Positions 15,911-24,152 of a stretch of DNA of 64,000 bases are shown here, piece after piece (within the stretch, counting starts at the first letter, position 1; every line of letters starts with the position of its first letter). A program made the translations under genes and the position numbers. Below the pieces are notes generated by a model, which searched no databases, was not told the DNA's origin, and worked only from the letters and a program-made list of their open reading frames with translations. Source of the DNA: Polaribacter sp. BAL334 (GTDB taxonomy: Bacteria; Bacteroidota; Bacteroidia; Flavobacteriales; Flavobacteriaceae); the NCBI RefSeq assembly GCF_015767435.1, contig NZ_JADWOV010000230.1:78534-142533 (forward strand), read 5' to 3'.

Positions 15911-17740
15911 TTAGCTTAAACTTTGCATTGTAACTAACTTAAAATATTCGCCTTTTTTGGCCAATAATTCCTCATGCTTTCCTTGTTCTACGATTTTACC
16001 TTTTTTCATCACTACAATTAAATCAGCTTTTTGAATCGTAGATAGTCTATGTGCAATCACTAAAGAGGTTCTATTTTGCATCATTTTTTCGAGCGCTTGT
16101 TGCACTAATTGTTCAGATTCTGTGTCTAAAGCAGAAGTTGCTTCGTCCAAAATCATGATGGGTGGATTCTTCAAAACGGCTCTTGCAATGGACAAACGTT
16201 GTTTTTGGCCTCCAGAAAGTGTATTGCCACTATCACCAATATTCGTATCAAATTTTTGAGGTAAATTTTCAATAAATTCCAGCGCATTTGCAATTTTTGA
16301 GGCTTCTAAAATGGCTTCTTCAGAAGCTTCTTGCGCACCTAATTTGATGTTGTTTGCAATTGTGTCATTAAACAAAATAGATTCTTGCGATACAATTCCC
16401 ATTAATCCACGTAACGATTTGACAGTCATTTGTTTAATATCAATACCATCTATCAAAACAGTTCCTTTGTCAACATCATAAAAACGGGTAATCAAGTTGG
16501 CTAATGTCGATTTTCCACTTCCTGATTGTCCAACCAAAGCAACAGTTTGACCTTTTTTGATGGTCAAAGAAAAATCTTGCAAAACGTATTCTTTCTTGTA
16601 TTTAAAAGAAATATTTTGAAAAGATATTTCGTCAGTAAAATCAACTTTATGAATGGCATTTGGCAAATCTTTAATACTGTTTTCAGTGTGTAAAATTTGC
16701 ATAATTCGTTCAGCAGAAGCTTCTCCTTTTTGTATGCTATAATAGGAAGTTGTGATGAGTTTTATCGGATTTAAAACGGTGTAAAATAATACGATATATC
16801 CAAAAAATTCTTCTGATTGCAATGAACTTGTTTTCGATAAAACTTCAGAACCTCCAACCCAAAGAATTGCAATAATTGTTGCAGATCCCAAAAATTCACT
16901 CATGGGCGAGGCCAATGTTTGTCTATGAAAAACGCTGGTCATCAAGTTTTTAAAATGTTGTGTAGACGTATTGAATTTTTTTTCAATCACATTTTCAGCA
17001 TTAAAACCTTTGATGATTCGTAAACCTGTCAACGTTTCTTCAATAAATGACAAAAAAGTACCTGTTTCTTGTTGCGCTTTTGCCGAATTTGCTTTCAATT
17101 TTTTACTGATTGATGAAATGATAAATCCTGAAACTGGTAAAAGTATAAAGACAAATAACGTCAATTTTACACTCATAAAAAACATAATTACAATCGCAAT
17201 TACTACTGTAAGTGGTTCTCTTACAATGGTTTCAATAGAAGTTAGAATAGAAGATTCTACTTCTTGAACATCAGCAGTCATTCTTGCAATGATGTCTCCT
17301 TTTCTTTTTTCTGTAAAATAAGAAATAGGTAATTCTATGATTTTATGATACAATTTATCACGCAAATCTTTGACAATTCCTGTTCTTAAAAAAGTAATGG
17401 AATAGGAAGCTAAATATCGAAAAAGATTCTTGAAAAAGAATAATGAAAGTGTCAATAAACAAATAAAAAGCAATGTTTTTAGTTCGCCTTCATTCGCTAT
17501 TTTTTGAGCTATAAAATGATAAAAACTATCTTTTAAATAGTCACCAATGGTTGTAATTCCCTCATAAACAGGAATTTTAGTAACTTTTTCATTTTTTTCA
17601 AAAAGGATACTTAAAACTGGGATAAAAGCCAACACAGAAAGTACGTTGAAAATCGCATAAAAAACGTTGAAAACAATGTTTAATAATGTAAACTTTCGAT
17701 ACTTTTTCTCGTATTTTAGAATATCCTTAAAGTGCTTCAT
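15911..17740 (-). CDS. ABC transporter, ATPase-permease fusion (MsbA-like)
   Basis: A 609-residue half-transporter. The N-terminal transmembrane domain has about six helices (residues ~20-330), with loop phrase ERKGDIIARMTADV of the exporter coupling helix. The ATPase domain shows Walker A GQSGSGKST (~residue 405), signature LSGGQKQR (~505) and Walker B IMILDEATSALD (~530), then the H-loop AHRLST. This is the MsbA/lipid flippase and multidrug exporter class; substrate unproven. It is the last of three minus-strand genes, and its ATG shares a base with the stop of the phosphohexomutase (TAATG). Confidence 0.92.
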   Translation of the reverse strand: MKHFKDILKYEKKYRKFTLLNIVFNVFYAIFNVLSVLAFIPVLSILFEKNEKVTKIPVYEGITTIGDYLKDSFYHFIAQKIANEGELKTLLFICLLTLSLFFFKNLFRYLASYSITFLRTGIVKDLRDKLYHKIIELPISYFTEKRKGDIIARMTADVQEVESSILTSIETIVREPLTVVIAIVIMFFMSVKLTLFVFILLPVSGFIISSISKKLKANSAKAQQETGTFLSFIEETLTGLRIIKGFNAENVIEKKFNTSTQHFKNLMTSVFHRQTLASPMSEFLGSATIIAILWVGGSEVLSKTSSLQSEEFFGYIVLFYTVLNPIKLITTSYYSIQKGEASAERIMQILHTENSIKDLPNAIHKVDFTDEISFQNISFKYKKEYVLQDFSLTIKKGQTVALVGQSGSGKSTLANLITRFYDVDKGTVLIDGIDIKQMTVKSLRGLMGIVSQESILFNDTIANNIKLGAQEASEEAILEASKIANALEFIENLPQKFDTNIGDSGNTLSGGQKQRLSIARAVLKNPPIMILDEATSALDTESEQLVQQALEKMMQNRTSLVIAHRLSTIQKADLIVVMKKGKIVEQGKHEELLAKKGEYFKLVTMQSLS

Positions 17741-19455
17741 TAAATAAGATTCATCTCTTTAATGATTCGTTGAATTTTTGCATCCAAAGCTGCTTCCACA
17801 GTTTTTGCATTTTCTTTTGAATCTAAAGGAGCATTTACACTGAAATAAAACTTGATTTTTGGCTCAGTCCCACTTGGTCTTGCTGCAATTCTTGTCCCAT
17901 TTTCAGTTTGATAAATCAATACATTTGAAGTTGGCAAATCAATTTTTGTCTCTTTTCCTGTTCTGATATCTTTCAAAATAGCTTTGTCATAATCTGCCAA
18001 AGTTGCCACCTTTTCACCATCAATCATTGATAAAGGATTGTTTCGCATATCACTCAACATTTTCTGAATTTCTGCAGCACCTTCCATTCCTTTTTTAGTT
18101 AATGAAATCAAGTGTTCTTTATAGAAATTATTCTCTACATAAATGTTCAATAATTCATCATAAAATGAACTTCCATGTTGTTTTGCATACGCAGCCACTT
18201 CACAAGCTAACAATGTTGCAGTTACAGCATCTTTGTCGCGAACAAAATCGCCCACCATATATCCAAAACTTTCTTCTCCACCACCAATAAATTGCATTTC
18301 AGGAAAATCAACTACCATTTTTGCAATCCATTTGAAACCTGTCAAACCGACTTTGGTTTCAATACCAAATTTTGCAGCAACTTCGTTTACCAATTCTGTA
18401 GAAACAATTGTAGAACCCACAAATTGTTTTCCATTGATTCTGCCTTCCTCTTTCCATTTTTTTAATAAGAAATTGGTCATCACAACCATGGTTTGATTTC
18501 CATTCATCAATTTCATATTTCCTTCAGCATCACGTACTGCAACACCTAATCTATCACAATCAGGGTCTGTTCCAATAACGATATCAGCACCAATTTTATT
18601 CGCCAAATCTGTTGCCATTTTCAACGCTTCAGGTTCTTCAGGATTTGGAGATTTTACAGTTGGAAAATCACCATTTGGAATTCGTTGTTCTTCCACAATA
18701 TGAACATCAGTATAACCTGCTTTTTTCAATGCATCAGGAACAGAAACGATAGAAGTTCCATGAATAGAAGTGAAGACAATTTTTAAATCTTTTCTATTGA
18801 TTTTATCAGACAAACTTGCATTTTTTACGGATTCTTCAATAAAAACATCATCCACATTTTTACCAATCATTTCAATCAAATTCTCATTTGCTTTGAAATT
18901 AATTTCAGAAAAATCAATGGCATATACTTCATCAATAATTCCTGAATCATGGGGAGGAACAATTTGTCCACCATCAGCCCAATACACTTTATATCCATTG
19001 TATTCTGGTGGATTGTGAGAGGCTGTCAATACTATTCCTGCATCACAATTCAAGTGACGAACTGTGAAAGATAAAACTGGAGTTGGACGTAAATCTTCAA
19101 ACAAAAAAACTTTGATATTGTTTGCTGATAAAACATCTGCTACAATTTTTGCGAATTTTTTACTATTATGTCTGCAATCGTAAGCAATTGCTACTTTTAT
19201 TTCTGATTTTTTTACATTTTTGTTGAGGTAATTTGATAAGCCTTGAGTAGCTCTTCCTAAAGTATATTTGTTAATTCTATTGGTTCCTGCACCCATAGTT
19301 CCACGCATTCCACCAGTTCCAAATTCCAAATCTTTGTAAAAACGATCAGCTAAATCAGTAGGGTTATTGTTCAAAATTTGTTGAACCTCAGCTTGTGTTT
19401 CAGCATCAAAAGTTTGCGTTAACCAAGCCATTGCTTTTTGTTGTATTGCGTCCAT
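17740..19455 (-). CDS. Phosphohexomutase (phosphoglucomutase/phosphomannomutase family)
   Basis: A 571-residue cytoplasmic enzyme interconverting hexose 1- and 6-phosphates. Motifs in order: FGTGGMRGTMGAGTNRIN (~45), active serine TASHNPPEYNGYKVYW (~145), metal-binding GTDPDCDRLGV (~300), sugar-binding GGGEESFGYM (~390) and phosphate-binding RPSGTEPKIKFYF (~525). The ~570-residue form is the PgcA type. It lies between a polyprenyl-type GT2 and an MsbA-like exporter, suggesting envelope-sugar supply. It is distinct from glmM at 38546. Confidence 0.94.
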   Translation of the reverse strand: MDAIQQKAMAWLTQTFDAETQAEVQQILNNNPTDLADRFYKDLEFGTGGMRGTMGAGTNRINKYTLGRATQGLSNYLNKNVKKSEIKVAIAYDCRHNSKKFAKIVADVLSANNIKVFLFEDLRPTPVLSFTVRHLNCDAGIVLTASHNPPEYNGYKVYWADGGQIVPPHDSGIIDEVYAIDFSEINFKANENLIEMIGKNVDDVFIEESVKNASLSDKINRKDLKIVFTSIHGTSIVSVPDALKKAGYTDVHIVEEQRIPNGDFPTVKSPNPEEPEALKMATDLANKIGADIVIGTDPDCDRLGVAVRDAEGNMKLMNGNQTMVVMTNFLLKKWKEEGRINGKQFVGSTIVSTELVNEVAAKFGIETKVGLTGFKWIAKMVVDFPEMQFIGGGEESFGYMVGDFVRDKDAVTATLLACEVAAYAKQHGSSFYDELLNIYVENNFYKEHLISLTKKGMEGAAEIQKMLSDMRNNPLSMIDGEKVATLADYDKAILKDIRTGKETKIDLPTSNVLIYQTENGTRIAARPSGTEPKIKFYFSVNAPLDSKENAKTVEAALDAKIQRIIKEMNLI

Positions 19456-19482
19456 TAGATAATTTTTTTACAAAGATAAAAT

Positions 19483-20439
19483 TTAGTAATTAAGTTGCTC
19501 TTTTATTTTATAATGTTTTTCGTCATTTTTTGATTTGATGATCAGTTCACCAATAAAGCCAGCTAAAAATAGTAAAGTCCCTAAAATCATGGAAGTTAAC
19601 GCGATATAAAACCAAGGATTGTCAGTTACTAAAATCGTTTTAATACCATTATATAATTTGTAAAGTTTGGAAATTCCGATATAAATCGCTGCTGAAAATC
19701 CAAAAATAAAGACGATTGTACCCCAAAGTCCAAAAAAATGCATGGGTCTTTTTCCAAATTTTGACAAGAAAGAAATCGTGATTAAATCCAAATAACCATT
19801 GATAAATCTACTCATTCCAAATTTGGTAACTCCGTATTTTCGAGCTTGATGCTGTACTATTTTTTCATCAATTTTTGTAAATCCTTCGTTTTTTGCTAAA
19901 ATCGGGATGTATCTGTGCATTTCACCACTCACTTTTATGGCTTTTACAACGTCTTTTTTGTACGCTTTTAAACCGCAATTAAAATCGTGCAATTGCAATC
20001 CTGATGTTTTTCGAGCAATGGAATTGAATAGTTTTGAAGGAATGTTTTTTGTAAAAACATTGTCATAACGTTTCTTTTTCCAACCTGAAATCAAATCAAA
20101 ATCGCCATTGATAATCAAGTTGTACAACTCAGGAATTTCCTCAGGATTGTCTTGTAAATCAGCATCCATGGTAATAATTACATTTCCTTGCGCTTTTTCA
20201 AAACCAGCATCTAACGCTTGAGATTTTCCATAATTTTTTTGAAAACGAATGCCTTTTACGGCGTTGTTTTTTTGTGATAATTGTTTAATAATTTTCCAAG
20301 AATTGTCTGTACTTCCATCATCAATAAAAATGATTTCATATAAATAACGATTGGATTGCATGACATTTGCAATCCAATCGTGTAATTCTAGTAAAGATTC
20401 TTCTTCGTTGAGAAGTGGAATGACCACTGAAATATCCAT
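19483..20439 (-). CDS. Family 2 glycosyltransferase with two C-terminal membrane helices (ArnC/GtrB-like)
   Basis: A 318-residue enzyme. The GT2 domain shows DISVVIPLLNEEESLLEL, IFIDDGSTDNSW, DADLQDNPEEIPELYN (DXD) and the LHDFNCGLKAYKKDV acceptor region. Two hydrophobic helices follow (~230-255 FFGLWGTIVFIFGFSAAIYI and ~268-300). This form transfers a sugar to undecaprenyl phosphate at the inner membrane (DPM1/GtrB/ArnC group). It opens the three-gene minus-strand set with the phosphohexomutase and ABC exporter. The sugar is not predictable. Confidence 0.9.
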   Translation of the reverse strand: MDISVVIPLLNEEESLLELHDWIANVMQSNRYLYEIIFIDDGSTDNSWKIIKQLSQKNNAVKGIRFQKNYGKSQALDAGFEKAQGNVIITMDADLQDNPEEIPELYNLIINGDFDLISGWKKKRYDNVFTKNIPSKLFNSIARKTSGLQLHDFNCGLKAYKKDVVKAIKVSGEMHRYIPILAKNEGFTKIDEKIVQHQARKYGVTKFGMSRFINGYLDLITISFLSKFGKRPMHFFGLWGTIVFIFGFSAAIYIGISKLYKLYNGIKTILVTDNPWFYIALTSMILGTLLFLAGFIGELIIKSKNDEKHYKIKEQLNY

Positions 20440-20457
20440 TTCTAAATGTGGTTTTCG

Positions 20458-20518
20458 GGTTTAAAGTTTAAATTTCAAAGTTATAAAAAACCTTGAACTT
20501 TGAATTCTGAATTTTGAA
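20458..20518. repeat. Low-complexity intergenic filler (TTTGAACT words)
   Basis: TTAAAGTTTAAATTTCAAAG, then CTTGAACTTTGAATTC and TGAATTTTGAACT. Same word family as the fillers at 9145, 21409 and 26228. No ORF. Confidence 0.55.
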
Positions 20519-21040
20519 CTAATACGTTTCTTCTTCAGATTTTTTCATAATTGCAGCAGCAATTGCTGAAATTACAAAACCAATAAAAGCAGAAAACGCT
20601 AAAATAACTGCTGAAACAATTACTGGTGATTGGAATTTTTCTGACATAGAAGTAGCTGCATTAATTTGTTCTTCAGTCATTCCTGAATCTAACCATTTTT
20701 GTTGCTGAAATTCCATGGCTTGTTGTTGGAAATCTGGGTCAATTACGTATGTAAAAAGTAATGTGTAAATTACAGTTATTACTGCACTTACCATAACAAT
20801 ACCAAGACCAATTTTAACACCTTGTCCCCAAGACATAAAACCTCTGTTGCTTGATTTATAATATTTTAAACCCATAACAACGAAGGCGATTGTTGCAATA
20901 AAACCTACAACAGAACCAACCCATTGCAATTCCAAGGATTTACCCATTGCATATAAAACTAGCGCTACAACTACACCTACTAATCCTAGATATATACCGT
21001 TATTTACAATTATACTTTTACTGTTTACTTGATTTTCCAT
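20519..21040 (-). CDS. DUF4199 family membrane protein
   Basis: A 173-residue integral membrane protein with four hydrophobic helices (~13-28, ~36-56, ~78-100, ~142-165) and a charged loop near residues 105-135. The phrase YYKSSNRGFMSWGQGVKIGLGIVMVSAVI is that of DUF4199, a Bacteroidota family of unknown function usually located next to a DPM1-like glycosyltransferase, as here. The gap to the GT2 gene is 79 bp of filler, so co-transcription is possible. Confidence 0.88.
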   Translation of the reverse strand: MENQVNSKSIIVNNGIYLGLVGVVVALVLYAMGKSLELQWVGSVVGFIATIAFVVMGLKYYKSSNRGFMSWGQGVKIGLGIVMVSAVITVIYTLLFTYVIDPDFQQQAMEFQQQKWLDSGMTEEQINAATSMSEKFQSPVIVSAVILAFSAFIGFVISAIAAAIMKKSEEETY

Positions 21041-21179
21041 TGTTTAAAAATTTAGTTAGTGATACAAATATATTGATTTTCAAGTTAGTGATAATTGAGT
21101 TTTTGATATTAATCCTCAATTTAATCTAGTTAGTAAACTTTTTAATAAAAATGTTACAGAAAATTTAGGTTTTTTTTAA

Positions 21180-21209
21180 TTGGTAAAATAAAAATAGATT
21201 GTAAATTTG
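21180..21209 (+). promoter_or_regulatory. SRP RNA promoter (TTG-N19-TAAATTTG)
   Basis: TTG at 21180-21182 and TAAATTTG at 21202-21209 with the ideal 19-nt spacer, ending 4 bp before the first paired base of the SRP RNA at 21214. Confidence 0.85.
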
Positions 21210-21213
21210 CAGC

Positions 21214-21307
21214 GGCAAGTCCTACACAACTAGCTCCCTTTGAATCCTCCAGGGTGGGAACACAGCAAAGGTATTAGGTTGTAGCAGTGTGATGTAGATA
21301 GCTTGCC
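21214..21307 (+). ncRNA. ffs: Signal recognition particle RNA, small bacterial type (4.5S)
   Basis: The ends pair (GGCAAG at 21214-21219 with CTTGCC at 21302-21307). The apical part contains the conserved SRP helix 8 elements GAATCCTCCAGGGTGGGAA and ACAGCAAAGGTA, holding the symmetric and asymmetric loops that bind Ffh. The 94-nt length suits the small type without an Alu domain. A near-consensus promoter precedes it, and a T-run (CATTTTTTC) follows as terminator. FtsY, the SRP receptor, is at 32414; ffh is not in the window. Confidence 0.95.
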
Positions 21308-21319
21308 ATTTTTTCTTTT

Positions 21320-21350
21320 CCTATCCTAAATCCTTTCCAAAGGAAAGGAC
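21320..21350. repeat. REP-like palindromic element, single copy
   Basis: CCTATCCTAAATCCTTTCC followed by AAAGGAAAGGAC. It contains the palindrome TCCTTTCCAAAGGAAAGGA and closely resembles the pair at 28363-28392 and 28505-28534. It lies just after the SRP RNA and could help terminate it. Confidence 0.55.
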
Positions 21351-21401
21351 TTTTAAGTGTCGAATTTATAAATAATCCTTATTTAATTTTTTTTTCGATT
21401 T

Positions 21402-22274
21402 TTGTATACTCATAACTCAAAATTCAAAACTTTGAACCATCAACCACAAACCCAAAACCAAACAACATCAACAAAAAAAGTTGTTTTAATTACTGGTGCT
21501 TCCTCTGGCATTGGAAAATCGATGGCTGTTTTTTTATCAGAAAAAGGATTTAACGTTTATGGGACAAGTAGAAATCCTCAAAAAACGGAAGTTTTACCTT
21601 TTACAATGATTGCTTTGGATGTGTTAAAAAAGGATACTATTCAAATTGCAATTGAACAAATTATTCAACAAGAAGGCAAAATTGATGTATTGATAAACAA
21701 TGCAGGGATGGGAATTACAGGGCCAATTGAAGATACTCCAACAGATGAAATGAGACGCGTTTTTGATACCAATTTTTTTGGTGCTATTGATGTGATGAAA
21801 GCAGTTTTGCCAACAATGCGTGCTCAAAAATCAGGGTTGATTATCAATATTACCTCCATTGCTGGCTATATGGGTTTGCCTTTTAGAGGGGTGTATTCTG
21901 CTACAAAAGGTGCTTTGGAATTGATTTCAGAAGCCACAAACATGGAAGTTCATCAATTTGGGATTAAAGTTGTGACTATTGCTCCTGGAGATTTTGCAAC
22001 GAATATTGCAGCTGGAAGATATCATACCCCAGTTTTTGAAAATTCTGAGTATAAAAAATCGTATCAGCAAAACTTAAATTTGATGAATTCACACGTTGAT
22101 AGTGGCATGAATCCGTTAGCAATGGCTGAGCAAGTGTATAAAATTATCAACAATCCAACCCCAAAAATTCATTATAAAGTGGGGAAATTTATGGAGAAAT
22201 TTTCAATTGTCTTAAAACGAATTTTGCCTGATAAAGTTTATCAAAAATTGTTGATGAATCATTATAAATTGTAA
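21402..22274 (+). CDS. Short-chain dehydrogenase/reductase (SDR)
   Basis: A 290-residue NAD(P)-dependent oxidoreductase: glycine motif TGASSGIG (~residues 32-39), structural INNAGMG (~105-111), catalytic Ser in NITSIAGYMG and YSATK (Tyr-x-x-x-Lys, ~175-179). The substrate is unknown. The start is unclear: no ATG precedes the Rossmann fold, and only TTG codons at 21402 and 21432 are in frame. The first ~24 residues (MYTHNSKFKT.. NQTTSTK) are translated from low-complexity filler, so this gene seems to start inside a repeat-like stretch. It is transcribed alone. Confidence 0.88.
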   Translation: MYTHNSKFKTLNHQPQTQNQTTSTKKVVLITGASSGIGKSMAVFLSEKGFNVYGTSRNPQKTEVLPFTMIALDVLKKDTIQIAIEQIIQQEGKIDVLINNAGMGITGPIEDTPTDEMRRVFDTNFFGAIDVMKAVLPTMRAQKSGLIINITSIAGYMGLPFRGVYSATKGALELISEATNMEVHQFGIKVVTIAPGDFATNIAAGRYHTPVFENSEYKKSYQQNLNLMNSHVDSGMNPLAMAEQVYKIINNPTPKIHYKVGKFMEKFSIVLKRILPDKVYQKLLMNHYKL

Positions 22275-22275
22275 A

Positions 22276-23304
22276 TCAATTTACAAAAACAGCTTCATTT
22301 GGAATTGTGTTTAGGAATGTTTCTACAATTTCTACTTTACAAGAAGCAGTATCTAATTGAAATTGAATCCATCCAAAATAGGTTTTTCCGTCAATAATTA
22401 AACTAATTACAAAATAATCTTTTAAATTATTTGATAGTATTTCCTGGTATGTCAAAGTATTACTTAAAAAATAATTGTATTTTTCGTAAGGGGTTTTAAA
22501 TTCATAAAAAACATCCAATTCATTTTTTACGCCATCAAAATATTGTTTGGTGTTTTCTGAACTAAAAGGTGGTTCAAAAATTACGATATAAGGACTATTG
22601 CTTCTAATTGGCGATAAAATTTGATTTGTTATCACATTTGTGGATACTAATTTAATCTTGAAAAATGAGAAATTTGGTTTGTTTCCAGTGTCTTTTATTT
22701 CTTCGAAAGTCAAACTAAAATCCGAACTATTATCTTTATTTACATCAATATTTATAGGCAATTTACTTCCATAACAATCTGAAAAAAATAGTTTTTTTAA
22801 AGGTTCATTCTCGATAGTTTTTGGAGTTAATTTCACCCAAAATTTTCTTGTATACGTTTTCTTGTCATGAGAATCTATATAGGTTATATTTCCTTGAAGA
22901 AGGTTGTCAATTTCCCAACTTTTTATTGAAAAATCAATAATTTTAGATTCAGTAATAGCAGAAATATCTACTTGTTTTCCGTTGTAAAATTCATAAGCTC
23001 TTTCTATTTTTAAGCAAGTTCCAATCTTAGAAAAAACAGTTGTAAATGTTTCAGTTTCTCCATCAGAACCAACATTTTTTGTGAAGTAAATTTCTACTGA
23101 ATTTGAATCGTAAAATCCTTTCCAAATTATTGGATTTGAGGTGTTTGAAATTGCTATAGAATCATTTTCTGAAATTTGTAAACTACTGTCATTGCATTTG
23201 ATTGAAGTATCAATTTCTTCAAGAATATTCTTGTTCGCACATGAAAAAAGTATTCCAAAGGATATGATTAAAAAAAGTGTTCTAAAAAATAGGAAATGTT
23301 TCAT
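22276..23304 (-). CDS. Predicted lipoprotein of unknown function
   Basis: A 342-residue protein with a lipoprotein signal (MKHFLFFRTLFLIISFGILFSC; Cys ~22 after a hydrophobic run), so probably anchored in the envelope. The rest is rich in beta-strands and polar residues with no motif I recognise. It is convergent with the SDR gene, 1 bp apart, and divergent from the fsa-type gene. It looks like a lineage-specific flavobacterial lipoprotein. Confidence 0.7.
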   Translation of the reverse strand: MKHFLFFRTLFLIISFGILFSCANKNILEEIDTSIKCNDSSLQISENDSIAISNTSNPIIWKGFYDSNSVEIYFTKNVGSDGETETFTTVFSKIGTCLKIERAYEFYNGKQVDISAITESKIIDFSIKSWEIDNLLQGNITYIDSHDKKTYTRKFWVKLTPKTIENEPLKKLFFSDCYGSKLPINIDVNKDNSSDFSLTFEEIKDTGNKPNFSFFKIKLVSTNVITNQILSPIRSNSPYIVIFEPPFSSENTKQYFDGVKNELDVFYEFKTPYEKYNYFLSNTLTYQEILSNNLKDYFVISLIIDGKTYFGWIQFQLDTASCKVEIVETFLNTIPNEAVFVN

Positions 23305-23356
23305 AAATTATTTTACAAAAATATGTTTTTCCAATTTACATTCCTCCGTAAAATTG

Positions 23357-23364
23357 TAACTTTG
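23357..23364 (+). promoter_or_regulatory. -7 box for the transaldolase-like gene (TAACTTTG)
   Basis: TAACTTTG ends 32 bp before the ATG at 23397. No convincing -33 TTG is present. Confidence 0.5.
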
Positions 23365-23396
23365 CAAAACATTTACAAACAACTCAATTTAATAAG

Positions 23397-24050
23397 ATGA
23401 AATTTTTTATAGATACTGCAAATTTAGCGCAAATCAAAGAAGCTCAGGCTTTAGGAATTTTGGATGGTGTAACCACAAATCCATCTTTAATGGCAAAAGA
23501 AGGAATTACGGGTGAAACAAATATTATCAATCATTACAAAGCAATTTGCGAATTGGTGGATGGTGACGTTTCTGCGGAAGTTATTGCAACAGATTTTGAT
23601 GGAATGGTGAAAGAAGGGGAGGTTTTAGCTGCTTTACATCCACAAATTGTGGTAAAATTACCGATGATAAAAGATGGTATCAAAGCATGTAAATATTTTT
23701 CATCAAAAGGAATTAAAACGAATGTAACGTTGGTTTTTTCTGCTGGGCAAGCGTTGTTGGCTGCCAAAGCAGGCGCAACGTATGTTTCTCCTTTTATTGG
23801 ACGTTTGGATGATATTTCAACAGATGGTTTGAATTTAATTGCCGAAATCAGAACAATTTATGATAACTACGGATTTGAAACTGAAATTTTAGCAGCTTCT
23901 GTTCGTCACACAATGCACATTATTGATTGTGCAAAAATTGGTGCTGACGTAATGACGGGTCCTTTGAGTGCCATTGAAGGATTGTTGAAACATCCTTTAA
24001 CTGATATTGGATTAGCGCAATTTTTAAAAGATTATCAAAAAGGGAATTAA
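23397..24050 (+). CDS. Fructose-6-phosphate aldolase / TalC-type transaldolase
   Basis: A 217-residue class I aldolase. The short length and the text [29 protein letters not shown], the Schiff-base lysine region QIVVKLPM (Lys ~87), the [18 protein letters not shown] segment and the end [21 protein letters not shown] place it in the FSA/TalC subfamily. It works in the pentose phosphate pathway as a transaldolase or cleaves fructose 6-phosphate; the two cannot be separated with confidence here. It appears to be a single-gene unit. Confidence 0.92.
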   Translation: MKFFIDTANLAQIKEAQALGILDGVTTNPSLMAKEGITGETNIINHYKAICELVDGDVSAEVIATDFDGMVKEGEVLAALHPQIVVKLPMIKDGIKACKYFSSKGIKTNVTLVFSAGQALLAAKAGATYVSPFIGRLDDISTDGLNLIAEIRTIYDNYGFETEILAASVRHTMHIIDCAKIGADVMTGPLSAIEGLLKHPLTDIGLAQFLKDYQKGN

Positions 24051-24142
24051 AAAAAGTTATTAGTTGTTGGTTATTAGTTATCAGTTAAATTTCTGATAAA
24101 TAATGATTTATAGCTTGTAAACTTTTTAAATCTTTATAAGAG
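24051..24142. repeat. Low-complexity intergenic filler (TTATTAGTT words)
   Basis: Recurring TTATTAGTTGTTGGTTATTAG, then CTTGTAAACTTTTTAAATC. Same vocabulary as the other fillers, in the opposite orientation. No hairpin or ORF. Confidence 0.5.
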
Positions 24143-24152
24143 ATTTAAGAAA

